Source: Pseudomonadota bacterium
GTDB lineage: Bacteria; Pseudomonadota; Alphaproteobacteria; Rhizobiales; Xanthobacteraceae
NCBI GenBank assembly: GCA_023387695.1
Contig: JAEWHT010000285.1
Span: 1 to 32,339 of the forward strand
DNA: 32,339 nt
Direction: 5' to 3'
Below are positions 22,643 to 30,602 of the stretch, piece after piece (position 1 is the first letter of the stretch; every line of letters starts with the position of its first letter). Under the pieces are notes generated by a model. That model was given only the letters and a program-made list of their open reading frames with translations. It was not told the origin of the DNA and made no database searches. The position numbers and the translations under genes were made by a program.

Positions 22643-23505
22643 GCGACCTTCCCCAGCAGGCGCTGCGTCACCTCACGCGTGACGCGAGCGCGGTCCTCGT
22701 GAGTCTTCAGCAGGCACACCAGCGTCTCGTGCACGGTCTCGGGAGAATCGTGGAGATCGCGGATATCGAGGCCGACGAGCGCCGCGGCCCAGTCCAGCGT
22801 CTCCGCAACACCCGGGACTTTGCGCAACTCCTCCTTGCGAACGCTCTCAACCATGCGCGCGATTTGCAGCGACAGCGACGGGCTCGTACCCGCGACGCGC
22901 GCCAGGATGATGCGGGTCTCACGATCCACGTCGGGATAATCGACGTAATGATAGAGGCAGCGCCGGCGTAGCGCGTCGGACAGCTCGCGGGTGCCGTTCG
23001 AGGTCAGCACCACATGCGGGATGGTGACGGCGGGAATGGTGCCGAGCTCGGGGATCGAGACCTGGAAGTCGGACAATAGCTCCAGCAGGAACGCCTCGAA
23101 CTCATCGTCGGCGCGGTCGATCTCGTCGATCAGCAGCACCGGCGACTTCGATCGGCGGATTGCGGCGAGCAACGGACGCTCCAGCAGGTATTTTTCCGAG
23201 AAGACCTGTTCCTCGATACTGTCGGTACCGCGATGCGCCTGGATTGCCAGCAATTGCCGCTGGTAATTCCACTCATAGAGGGCGGACGACTGATCGAGCC
23301 CCTCATAACATTGCAGCCGGATCAGCTCGGTCGCGTGCACCTTAGCCAGTGCCTTCGCGACTTCAGTCTTGCCGACGCCCGCCTCGCCTTCCAGCAACAG
23401 CGGACGCCGCAGCATCTGCATCAGCGAGATCGCGGTCGCGAGATCCGCATCGGCGATGTATCCCGATGCGGATAGTGCTTGCGCGATCTCGTCACGGCCC
23501 TTCAT
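22639..23505 (-). CDS. coxD: CO dehydrogenase maturation ATPase CoxD (MoxR-type AAA+)
   Basis: AAA+ ATPase of 288 residues of the MoxR group, reported in Oligotropha to be needed to sulfurate the molybdenum before copper insertion. Walker A is GEAGVGKT at 40-47, Walker B LLIDEIDRAD near 124-133, sensor region VVLTSNGTRELSDALRRRC near 165-183 with the arginine finger. The start at 23505 (MKGRDEIAQAL) is chosen because it lies 2 nt after the coxL stop, and the open frame upstream is a shadow of coxL. Acts with CoxE. Confidence 0.95.
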   Translation of the reverse strand: MKGRDEIAQALSASGYIADADLATAISLMQMLRRPLLLEGEAGVGKTEVAKALAKVHATELIRLQCYEGLDQSSALYEWNYQRQLLAIQAHRGTDSIEEQVFSEKYLLERPLLAAIRRSKSPVLLIDEIDRADDEFEAFLLELLSDFQVSIPELGTIPAVTIPHVVLTSNGTRELSDALRRRCLYHYVDYPDVDRETRIILARVAGTSPSLSLQIARMVESVRKEELRKVPGVAETLDWAAALVGLDIRDLHDSPETVHETLVCLLKTHEDRARVTREVTQRLLGKVA

Positions 23506-23507
23506 CG

Positions 23508-25928
23508 TCAGGCCACCGCCCCCAGATCCTTCGCCGCCTTCCAGTTGCGCCAGAAGTCGTGCGGCATCTGGATGTGCGTGGCGCCGAGGAACGAGAACGC
23601 GTCGTTGACGGCGTTGGAGAAAGCCGGCACGCCGCCGACATTCGGGCTCTCGCCGACACCCTTGGCACCGATCGGATGATGCGGCGACGGAGTGACGGTG
23701 AAGTCGGTCTCCCAATGCGGCGTCTCGACCGCAGTCGGCATGAAGAAATCCATGAACGAGCCGGTGACGACGTTGCCGGTGTCGTCGTAGCGGATCTCCT
23801 GGCCCATCGCGATAGCGAAGGCTTCGGTGAGGCCGCCATGCACCTGGCCCTCGATGATCATCGGGTTGATGCGGGTGCCGCAATCGTCGAGCGCGTAGAA
23901 GCGCCGGACCTTGTACACGCCGGTATCGACGTCGATGTCCATCACGCAGAGATAGGCACCGAACGGATAGGTCATGTTAGGCGGGTCGTAATAGCTCACC
24001 GCTTCCAGTCCGGGCTCCATGCCCGGCGGCACAGAGTTGTACGCCGCCCAACAGATGTCCTTCATCGACATGAACTTCTCCGGCAGGCCCTTCACCCGGA
24101 AGCCGTCGATGTCGAATTCGAGATCGTCCTCGTGGACCTCGAGCTTGTAGGCCGCGATCATCTGCGCCTTGGCCTTGATCTTTCGCGCGGCCATCGCAAT
24201 CGCAGCGCCCGCCACTGGCGTCGAGCGCGAACCGTAGGTGCCGAGCCCGTAGGGCGCGGTGTCGGTGTTGCCCTCTTCCACCATGATGTTGTCGGCGGGA
24301 ATGCCGATTTCAGTAGCGATGATCTGGGCCCAGGTCGTCTCATGGCCCTGGCCCTGACTCTTGGTACCCATGCGCGCGATGCCCGCACCGGTCGGATGCA
24401 TGCGGATCTCGCAGGAATCGAACATCGCGATGCCAAGGATGTCGCAATTCTTCGACGGGCCGGCACCGACGATCTCGGTGAAGAAGGAGATACCGAGGCC
24501 CATGACCTCGCGGGTCTCGCCGCGTTTGAAGGCGGCGCGCTTCTCCGCCTGCTCTTTCCGGAGCGTGGCGTACCCCGTCGTCTCCATCATCTTGCGCATG
24601 GCGGTGTGGTAGTCGCCGGAATCGTATTCCCAGCCCAGCGCCGAGTGATACGGGAACTGCTCCGGTTTGATGAAGTTCTTCAGCCGCAGCTCCGCCGGAT
24701 CCATGTTGAGCTTCTGCGCCAGGATGTCCATGGCGCGCTCGATACAATAAGCGGCCTCCGTGACGCGGAAAGAACAACGGTAGGCGACACCACCCGGCGC
24801 CTTGTTGGTGTAGACGCCATCCACTGCGAGATGCGCAGTCGGGAAGTCATAGGATCCCGTGACGATGTTGAAGAAGCCGGCCGGCCATTTCGACGGATCG
24901 GCGCAGGCGTCGAACGCACCGTGATCGGCGAGCACGTGCACACGAAGCCCCGTGACCTTGCCGTCCTTGGTCGCGGCAATTTCCGTGGTCATGTGATAGT
25001 CGCGCGCGAACGAGGTCGCGGTGAGGTTCTCGATGCGATCCTCGACCCATTTCACCGGCTTGCCGGTGACGATGGAGGCCACCGCCGCACAGATGTAGCC
25101 GGGATAGGCGCCGACCTTGTTGCCGAAACCACCGCCGATATCAGGCGCGATCACGTGGATCTTCTGCTCCGGCAGCTTGGCGATCAGTGACACCACGGTG
25201 CGGATCACATGCGGGGCCTGGAACGTGCCGTAGATCGTCAGCTCACCCTTGATCTTGTCGAAGGAGCAGACGCACTGGCAGGTTTCCAGCGGCGACGGAT
25301 GGGTACGGTGATAGGAGAGCATCTCCTTGATCTTGACTTCGGCCTTGTTGAAGGCCGCGTCGGTCAATTCCTTGTCGCCGACCGTCCACTCGAAAATGTG
25401 GTTGTCGTGCTTGCGCGGACCATGCGCGCCGGACATCTTGCCGACGAGGTCCTCGCGCAACACCGGTGCGTCCTTGTCCATCGATTTGAAGGGATCGACC
25501 AGCGGCGGAAGCGGCTCGTACTCGACGATCACCTTGTTGATGCCGTCATCGGCCGCATAGCGGTCGGTGGCGACGACGAAGGCGACCTCCTGGTTCTGGA
25601 ACAGCACCTTTCCGTCGGCCAGCACCATTTGCACGTCGCCGGCAAGCGTCGGCATCCAGGCGAGGTTGACGGTCTTCAGCGTCTCGGCGGTGATAACCGC
25701 GAGCACACCGGGCACCTTCAGCGCCTCGCTGTCGTCGATCTTCTTGACGCGCGCATGCGGATGCGGCGAGCGGACGAAGTCGCCGTGCAGCATGCCCGGC
25801 AGCTTGACGTCGTCGACGTAATTACCTTTGCCTTGCGTGAAGCGGATATCCTCGACGCGCTTGCGCTTGCAGCCCATGCCTTCGAGTGCGGCTTCGCGTT
25901 GTTCCCGCGTGGGAGTCATGTCGTTCAT
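23508..25928 (-). CDS. coxL: Aerobic CO dehydrogenase large subunit, form I
   Basis: Catalytic molybdopterin subunit of Cu/Mo CO dehydrogenase, oxidising CO with water to CO2 and passing two electrons to CoxS and CoxM. At 806 residues it is close to the Oligotropha enzyme (809 as I recall). The form I signature AYRCSFR is at 382-388 with Cys385, the copper-bound cysteine; the catalytic Glu is about 760 in GAKGVGESPNVGG. Both sit three residues earlier than the known Cys388 and Glu763, an internally consistent offset. GGGFGNKVGAYP and GTKSQGQGHETTWAQI are cofactor-binding segments. Start at 25928 overlaps the coxS stop (ATGA). The AYRCSFR loop excludes form II and ordinary xanthine dehydrogenase. 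Confidence 0.97.
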   Translation of the reverse strand: MNDMTPTREQREAALEGMGCKRKRVEDIRFTQGKGNYVDDVKLPGMLHGDFVRSPHPHARVKKIDDSEALKVPGVLAVITAETLKTVNLAWMPTLAGDVQMVLADGKVLFQNQEVAFVVATDRYAADDGINKVIVEYEPLPPLVDPFKSMDKDAPVLREDLVGKMSGAHGPRKHDNHIFEWTVGDKELTDAAFNKAEVKIKEMLSYHRTHPSPLETCQCVCSFDKIKGELTIYGTFQAPHVIRTVVSLIAKLPEQKIHVIAPDIGGGFGNKVGAYPGYICAAVASIVTGKPVKWVEDRIENLTATSFARDYHMTTEIAATKDGKVTGLRVHVLADHGAFDACADPSKWPAGFFNIVTGSYDFPTAHLAVDGVYTNKAPGGVAYRCSFRVTEAAYCIERAMDILAQKLNMDPAELRLKNFIKPEQFPYHSALGWEYDSGDYHTAMRKMMETTGYATLRKEQAEKRAAFKRGETREVMGLGISFFTEIVGAGPSKNCDILGIAMFDSCEIRMHPTGAGIARMGTKSQGQGHETTWAQIIATEIGIPADNIMVEEGNTDTAPYGLGTYGSRSTPVAGAAIAMAARKIKAKAQMIAAYKLEVHEDDLEFDIDGFRVKGLPEKFMSMKDICWAAYNSVPPGMEPGLEAVSYYDPPNMTYPFGAYLCVMDIDVDTGVYKVRRFYALDDCGTRINPMIIEGQVHGGLTEAFAIAMGQEIRYDDTGNVVTGSFMDFFMPTAVETPHWETDFTVTPSPHHPIGAKGVGESPNVGGVPAFSNAVNDAFSFLGATHIQMPHDFWRNWKAAKDLGAVA

Positions 25929-26425
25929 TCTGCGGCCTCCCGGAATTCTACGCCGTTGATCTTTGCGGCGGCGTATTGAATGGCTTTGACGATGTTCTGG
26001 TAGCCGGTGCAGCGGCAGATATTGCCGGAGATACCCATCCGGATTTCCTGCTCGCTCGGCGACGCATTCTCTTTCAGTAGCCGATGCGCCCGCATGATCA
26101 TGCCGGGCGTGCAGAAACCGCATTGCAGGCCGTGCATCATGCGGAAGCCTTCCTGCAATGCCGACAGCGTGCCATCGGCATTGGCCATGCCTTCGACCGT
26201 CGTGATGTCGCTACCTTGCGCTTGGATAGCGAACATCGTGCAGGACTTCACCGACATGCCGTCGATATCGACGGTGCAGGCGCCGCAATGCGTGGTCTCG
26301 CAGCCGATATGAGTGCCGGTCATCTGCAGATTTTCGCGGATGAAATGCACCAGCAGCGTGCGCGGTTCGACGAGGCCTTCGACCTCGGCGCCGTTCACCT
26401 TCATGGTGACGTGTGTTTTGGCCAT
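25925..26425 (-). CDS. coxS: Aerobic CO dehydrogenase small subunit (2Fe-2S)
   Basis: Electron-transfer subunit with two [2Fe-2S] clusters, 166 residues, the typical CoxS length. The N-terminal plant-ferredoxin-like domain has GTHIGCETTHCGACTVDIDG followed by SCTMFA (four cysteine ligands); the C-terminal helical domain has QCGFCTPGMIM and ICRCTGYQNIV (the other four). It sits between CoxM (FAD) and CoxL (Mo) in the electron path. GGGGAGGGG precedes the ATG at 26425, and the gap to coxM is 13 bp. The stop overlaps the coxL start. Confidence 0.97.
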   Translation of the reverse strand: MAKTHVTMKVNGAEVEGLVEPRTLLVHFIRENLQMTGTHIGCETTHCGACTVDIDGMSVKSCTMFAIQAQGSDITTVEGMANADGTLSALQEGFRMMHGLQCGFCTPGMIMRAHRLLKENASPSEQEIRMGISGNICRCTGYQNIVKAIQYAAAKINGVEFREAAE

Positions 26426-26438
26426 TGATCCCCTCCCC

Positions 26439-27302
26439 TTATTTCGCCTTGGTGGCGGCGCGCTGCAGCGCCCGCGTCACCATGATGCCGCCGACATGTT
26501 TGCGGTATTCGACCGGGCCGCGGGCATCCGCCGCCGGTGCCATGATCGCTTCTGCTGCCGCGGCCGCCTTCTTCAGTGTGGCCGCATCGAGGCTCGTCCC
26601 GATCACAGCCTTGGCCGCGTCAGCAGCGAGTAGCGGTGTCTCATGGACATTGGTGAGGCCGATCGAGCACGTCGCGACCTTGCCGCCGGACATGGTGAGG
26701 ACGACCGCCGCCGCCGCGGTGGCGTAGTCTCCGACCTTGCGCTTGAGCTTTTCATAGGCGGAGCCGTGACCGGCCGCGGGCACGGGAACCGTGACAGAGG
26801 TGAGGATCTCGCCGGGCTCGAGTGCGGTGAAATAGGCGCCCTGATAGAAGTCGGCGGCCGCAACATCGCGGGCACCACCAGACCCTTCGAGCCGATAGGT
26901 CGCCCCCAGCGTCATCATCAGCGCCGGCATGTCGTTGCCGGGATCGCCATTGGCGACGTTGCCGCCGATCGTGCCGCGGTAGCGGACCTGCGGGTCAGCG
27001 ATTAAAAGCGCCGCCTCATGCAGGATCGGCATCGCCTTTGCGACATCCTCGGAGGCCAGCAACTCATGCTGGGTGGTCATCGCGCCGATGACGAGATTGT
27101 TGCCGCTCCGGCTGATGCCTTTCAGGGCGGCGATGCCGTGCAGGTCGATCAGATGCGCGGGGGTGGCGAGCCGAAGCTTCATCATCGGCACCAGACTGTG
27201 CCCGCCGGCCAGTGGCCGCGCATCTTCGCCGAGGTCGGACAAAAGTTTGACGGCGTCGGCGACACTCGCCGGCCGGTGATAGCTGAATGAGCCTGGGATC
27301 AT
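26439..27302 (-). CDS. coxM: Aerobic CO dehydrogenase medium subunit (FAD)
   Basis: Flavoprotein subunit that takes electrons from the CoxS clusters and passes them to the respiratory chain. FAD-binding motifs are AGGHSLVPMMKLR near residues 33-45 and the TIGGNVANGDPGND segment near 110-123, as in the known CoxM. Further matches include DPQVRYRG, YEKLKRKVGDYATAAAAVVLTMSGGK and IGLTNV. Two consecutive ATGs exist; I chose the second (27302, protein begins MIPGSFSYHRP) because the purine-rich GGGGAGGAG site abuts the first, and the Oligotropha protein as I recall begins MIPGSF. Using 27305 adds one Met. First structural gene of the operon. Confidence 0.96.
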   Translation of the reverse strand: MIPGSFSYHRPASVADAVKLLSDLGEDARPLAGGHSLVPMMKLRLATPAHLIDLHGIAALKGISRSGNNLVIGAMTTQHELLASEDVAKAMPILHEAALLIADPQVRYRGTIGGNVANGDPGNDMPALMMTLGATYRLEGSGGARDVAAADFYQGAYFTALEPGEILTSVTVPVPAAGHGSAYEKLKRKVGDYATAAAAVVLTMSGGKVATCSIGLTNVHETPLLAADAAKAVIGTSLDAATLKKAAAAAEAIMAPAADARGPVEYRKHVGGIMVTRALQRAATKAK

Positions 27303-27390
27303 CATCTCCTCCCCTGATCGTCTCTGCGCGTGACGGCGCGGACGTTGGAGGGACGGTCACTCCCGGCGGGGGCGCCCCGCAATCATTCGG

Positions 27391-27442
27391 GCACAAGAGC
27401 GGGCTTTTTGCACGAATTGCGGGCTGGAACGCACGAATTGCG
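27391..27442 (-). promoter_or_regulatory. Direct-repeat array upstream of coxM (candidate LytTR site)
   Basis: GCACGAATTGCG occurs identically at 27410-27421 and 27431-27442, start-to-start 21 bp, i.e. two helical turns. A degenerate third copy, GCACAAGAGCGGGCT, starts at 27391 and aligns to the middle copy (GCACGAATTGCGGGCT) with a 1-nt gap. On the coxM coding strand the unit reads CGCAATTCGTGC. The array lies about 90-140 bp upstream of coxM. LytTR regulators are known to bind direct repeats with about 21-bp periodicity, and CoxC next door has a LytTR domain; the link is inference. Confidence 0.6.
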
Positions 27443-27473
27443 TCAGGGGGAGAGACGTATGGCGCGGAGGCCC

Positions 27474-27496
27474 ACCCTCCCCTGGAGGGGGAGGGT
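27474..27496 (-). terminator. GC-rich hairpin downstream of coxC
   Basis: ACCCTCCCC (27474-27482) and GGGGAGGGT (27488-27496) form a perfect 9-bp stem with a 5-nt loop, 35 bp after the coxC stop. No U run follows, so it may be an attenuating hairpin or a dispersed repeat. It separates coxC from the direct-repeat array in front of coxM. Confidence 0.45.
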
Positions 27497-27530
27497 AAGC
27501 GGGCGAGCACTTCTCGTGTGGTTGGAGCTC

Positions 27531-28733
27531 TTACGCCTGCCGCCGGTTCGCCAGCCCCAACCGCGCTTTCACCTCGGCGATCTTGGCCCGGCTCACGGGC
27601 ACCCGGTGAGGCGACGGGCCGTCGAGCTCGAGCACGGCGCCATCGCCCTCCTTGCGGACCAGGGCGACATGGGGGATCGCGACGATATGGCTGCGGTGCA
27701 CCCGCAGGAACAGCGAGGGATCGAGCTGCGCCTCGGCTTCCGAGATCGACCAGGGACACATCCGCTCGCGGGTGCCATCATGGACGCGGGTGTAGTGCGC
27801 GTCGGCCCGGACGCTGCGGACGTTCGCCGTTTCGATGAAGTGTGTGCCGTCGGCACTTTCGACCGGCAGCCGTGGAACCGGTGCCCGCGGCGGCTGGCCG
27901 AGGCCGCCGAGCGGTGCCACCGGCCGTGGAGCTGCGGCTAAGGGGGCAACCGGTTCGAGTGCGGCCGGTGCGACCGACGGGGCAAGGGGATCGGTGACCT
28001 CAGTCGCCGACGCTTGGCGCCGCTGATCGGGAACCAGCGATAGCAAGAAACCAGCCGCAATGACGAAGCACAGCACCGCAACGATGATCGACAGGATTTG
28101 CTGCGACGCGGCAAGACCGGCACCGCCATGGTGATGCGCCACGCCCGTCAGCGGCTCGAAATGCATGCCGAGCATCGCGGTGTAATGCATGCCGGAAACA
28201 GCAATGCCGAAGACGATCGAGCTGACGATGAGCCGAACGCCTTCCTGCTGCGCCAGGAACGCGCGCAGACCGCCATAGGCCGTGACGATCGCAACCACGA
28301 CCGAGAGAAAGACCATGGTCGGGTCGTGCACGATGCCGAAAGACCCGGCGAGGCCGTGAATGCCGACATAATGCATGCTGGCGATGCCGACGCCGAGCAG
28401 CACGGCCGACGACGCCACCCGCCTCAACGTCGGCTCGCCGATCGAGACAAAGAAAAGCGAGATGCCAACCACCAGCGCGCAGATCAGGAACGAGATGATG
28501 GTGGGAAGAACGAGATAGACCGTGTCCGGCGGCAGCGGCGCGGCCAGCATGCCGACGAAATGCATGGTCCAGATACCGACCGCGAGAAACGCAGCCGCAC
28601 CCGCGAGCAGAACGCGGTTACTGACGCCTGGCGTATTGCGGATGCGAGCGGCAAGCGCAAAGCCGGTATAGCCACCCAAACTCGCGATCGCCACCGAGAG
28701 CGCGACGAGATAGGGATCGTGTCCTTCGAACAT
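27531..28733 (-). CDS. coxC: MHYT-LytTR sensor-regulator CoxC
   Basis: One-component membrane regulator, 400 residues. The N-terminal half is an MHYT domain of about seven membrane helices with three diagnostic motifs: MHFV (57-60), MHYV (120-123) and MHYT (182-185), proposed to bind copper or a diatomic gas through His and Met. A Pro/Ala-rich linker spans about 240-290. The C-terminal LytTR DNA-binding domain follows (VRADAHYTRVHDGTRERMCPWSISEAEAQLDPSLFLRVHRSHIV; VPVSRAKIAEVKARLGL). This MHYT-LytTR arrangement and position before coxM match CoxC of Oligotropha. Likely senses CO or related signal at the membrane and binds DNA directly. The RBS upstream of 28733 is weak. Confidence 0.92.
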   Translation of the reverse strand: MFEGHDPYLVALSVAIASLGGYTGFALAARIRNTPGVSNRVLLAGAAAFLAVGIWTMHFVGMLAAPLPPDTVYLVLPTIISFLICALVVGISLFFVSIGEPTLRRVASSAVLLGVGIASMHYVGIHGLAGSFGIVHDPTMVFLSVVVAIVTAYGGLRAFLAQQEGVRLIVSSIVFGIAVSGMHYTAMLGMHFEPLTGVAHHHGGAGLAASQQILSIIVAVLCFVIAAGFLLSLVPDQRRQASATEVTDPLAPSVAPAALEPVAPLAAAPRPVAPLGGLGQPPRAPVPRLPVESADGTHFIETANVRSVRADAHYTRVHDGTRERMCPWSISEAEAQLDPSLFLRVHRSHIVAIPHVALVRKEGDGAVLELDGPSPHRVPVSRAKIAEVKARLGLANRRQA

Positions 28734-28833
28734 GATCTTGTCGGCCGCCCGTCTCCACGGAACGGCCTCCTCCCGCCGCCGACTTTATAGGGACGGCGGC
28801 GGGATTGACAATCAGCGGCGTGTGAAGAGACCG

Positions 28834-29379
28834 CTACACAATTCCCGCTGCGACCTGGCCGCGCAGGCGCTCCAGGCCGTGCAACGTCTCGGCACAGGCG
28901 GCCGCGACCTCGGTGCCCTTGATCGTGAAGTGCCTGCGGAAGAAATCGTGGTGCACCTCGCTCTCGTGGAATTGCTGTGGCGTCAGCACGGCCGAGAACA
29001 CCGGCACCTCGGTGCGCAGCTGCACGTCCATCAGCGCCTTGATCACGGTGTCGGCGACGAACTCGTGGCGATAGATGCCACCGTCAACGACAAGGCCGGC
29101 CGCGACGATCGCGGTGTAGCGCCGCGTCTTGGCGAGGACCTGCGCATGCAGCGGGATTTCGAACGAGCCCGGCACCTCGAACACATCGACATGGGTGAGG
29201 TGGCGCGCCTCGGCCTCCTTGATGAAGGCGATGCGGGCCTCCTCGACCACGTCGCGGTGCCAGCAGGCCTGCACGAAGGCCACCCGCTGCGACTTGGCGA
29301 AGCGCGGATGCTCGGTCACGGGAACCGGCGGTTCGGCATTGGAAGTTTGGGCTTGGGGATCTTGCAACATCTGATTCAT
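28834..29379 (-). CDS. ribH: 6,7-dimethyl-8-ribityllumazine synthase, RibH2 type
   Basis: Penultimate enzyme of riboflavin synthesis. 181 residues, longer at the N terminus by about 20 than the typical RibH2. It resembles the RibH2 (type II, decameric) enzyme of Brucella and Mesorhizobium rather than the icosahedral RibH1: KSQRVAFVQACWHRDVVEEAR with Trp in place of the usual Phe, VFEVPGSFEIPLHAQVLAKTRRYTAIVAAGLVVDGGIYRHEFVA, and VLTPQQFHESEVHHDFFRRHF. The gene stands alone with no other rib genes and is led by an FMN riboswitch, so it is expected to be shut down when flavin is plentiful. Confidence 0.94.
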   Translation of the reverse strand: MNQMLQDPQAQTSNAEPPVPVTEHPRFAKSQRVAFVQACWHRDVVEEARIAFIKEAEARHLTHVDVFEVPGSFEIPLHAQVLAKTRRYTAIVAAGLVVDGGIYRHEFVADTVIKALMDVQLRTEVPVFSAVLTPQQFHESEVHHDFFRRHFTIKGTEVAAACAETLHGLERLRGQVAAGIV

Positions 29380-29456
29380 GGCTTTCCTTCAAAGGACCAG
29401 AATCAGGGCACACGGAACGACAAACAGCCGCACCTCGCGATGCGTCTGCCACCGAC

Positions 29457-29627
29457 CGTTCTCTTTCATCCGGACTTTAACCGTCGGCTTCGGAGTTGCA
29501 CCGAATCTGCTGACCCTTCCCCTCGGCAAAGTTCCTTTTCAGGAAGATCCTTGGAGGAAGGCGCTCGCGGGCTTAGGCCTTTCGGCCCTTACCGCCGGTG
29601 GGGACTTTCACCCCGCCCTGAGAACAT
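29457..29627 (-). promoter_or_regulatory. FMN riboswitch (RFN element) of ribH
   Basis: On the minus strand the leader shows the classic RFN blocks in order: TCAGGGCGGGGTGAAAGTCC, CCACCGGCGGTAAGGGC, AGCCCGCGAGCGCC, then after a variable arm GATTCGGTGCAACTCCGAAG, CCGACGGTTAAAGTCCGGAT and GAAAGAGAACGG closing against GATGTTCTC. It ends 78 nt before the ribH start (29379). Binding of FMN would be expected to turn off ribH at transcription or translation. Confidence 0.93.
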
Positions 29628-30069
29628 CGGCCGCTCGGGATTGAGCGACCTGACTGGAAATATGACGCCGGTCCGGGGCTGCAAGCAAGCCTGTTCCGTA
29701 GCCAAAAACCGCATGGTCCCATGCCGCCATGGGGGTGTGGGCCTCGGGAGACGGAATTAACGATTGGGGCGGCGACCGCTCAATCCGATTCCGATTTGTT
29801 CTCAAATTAATAATTGTGTCCGAGATGAGCTGTGGACGAACGAGTCCTGTCTTGTGGACGGACTCGGGACCCAGTTGCGCAGATTCCGCAAATCACATCA
29901 GTTGATCCGCGACAAGCCCGCGCTGGTCCGAAGGGATCGCAAGAGCGACTCCGAGAGGATCGCTCAAAGCGTCTCCGAAGAGATTGCCCTTAACGACGTT
30001 AAGGAAGCGCGCGCCGGACCAACCGCGTGCGTATCTAAAGACAACAAGAAGGCAAGAGGTCGAGACGGC
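29628..30069. other. Non-coding gap between ribH riboswitch and YbjN-like gene
   Basis: Divergent control region of about 440 bp. 29797-29818 is strongly A+T-rich and includes the palindrome AATTAATAATT (29805-29815). A 7-bp inverted repeat CGAGTCC/GGACTCG lies at 29841-29866 and a perfect palindrome at 29988-30004. The frame of the downstream gene stays open back to 29764, but the implied 102-residue extension looks non-coding and the better start is 30070. Confidence 0.6.
29988..30004. promoter_or_regulatory. Perfect 17-bp palindrome upstream of YbjN-like gene
   Basis: CCTTAACG at 29988-29995, a single central A, and CGTTAAGG at 29997-30004 form exact inverted repeats. It lies about 65 bp before the ATG at 30070, where an operator near the promoter would be expected. 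Regulator unknown. Confidence 0.45.
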
Positions 30070-30570
30070 ATGTCCCTGCTCGAAGGCACCATCGATTCCA
30101 AAAGCCATCCGCTCGCGGTGGTCGAGGATATCGCTGCCAGCAACAACTGGCCGTTCGAACGCTCCGGCGAGGACGAACTGACCATTGTCTCGAAGGGACA
30201 ATGGACCGACTACCAGATCTCGTTCACCTGGATGGGTGAGATCGAGGCGCTGCATCTGGCGAGCGCTTTCGACATGAAGATTCCGGTCGCGCGCCGGGGC
30301 GAGGTGCAGAAGCTCGTCGCTGCGGTCAATGAGCAATTGTGGATTGGCCATTTCGATCTCTGGACCAACACCGGCATGATCATGCACCGCCAGGCGCTGG
30401 TGCTGCCCGGCGGCCTCACCGCCTCTACCGCGCAATGCGAAGCCATGCTCGCCGGCGCGATCCATGCTTGCGAGCGCTACTTCCCGGCATTCCAGTTCGT
30501 GGTGTGGGCCGGCAAGACCACCGCGCAGGCCATGGACGCGGCGATGTTTGATACGGTGGGCGAGGCGTAA
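30070..30570 (+). CDS. YbjN domain-containing protein (166 aa)
   Basis: Cytosolic protein of the YbjN (putative sensory transduction regulator) family. The pattern NNWPFERSGEDELTIVSKGQWTDYQISFTWMGEIEALHLASAFDMKIP followed by the helix RRGEVQKLVAAVNEQLWIGHFDLW and the strand GMIMHRQALVLPGG is characteristic of the alpha/beta family fold, related to type III secretion chaperones. No enzyme residues are known. The start at 30070 (MSLLEGTID) is supported by AAGAGGTCGA upstream. In other genomes YbjN-like genes affect stress and surface traits, but nothing here points to a specific role. Confidence 0.85.
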   Translation: MSLLEGTIDSKSHPLAVVEDIAASNNWPFERSGEDELTIVSKGQWTDYQISFTWMGEIEALHLASAFDMKIPVARRGEVQKLVAAVNEQLWIGHFDLWTNTGMIMHRQALVLPGGLTASTAQCEAMLAGAIHACERYFPAFQFVVWAGKTTAQAMDAAMFDTVGEA

Positions 30571-30602
30571 GCTCGAGACGTGAGGGGCCGCAACTCCCTC
30601 CC

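Noticed and set aside
23349..25190. 613-codon open frame on the plus strand opposite coxL
   Set aside because: It is the reverse-strand shadow of coxL; codon composition is Arg/His-heavy with no recognisable domain, and coxL is certain.
23508..25928. Xanthine dehydrogenase or form II CO dehydrogenase-like large subunit
   Set aside because: The active-site loop is AYRCSFR, the form I signature, and the operon order is that of cox.
27391..27442. Short repeats near coxM as a CRISPR fragment
   Set aside because: Units are 12 bp with 9-bp spacers and no cas genes; the geometry fits a regulator site instead.
29764..30069. 102-residue N-terminal extension of the YbjN-like protein
   Set aside because: Open by chance; the region includes palindromes and an A+T-rich promoter-like stretch, and a better start with a ribosome binding site is at 30070.
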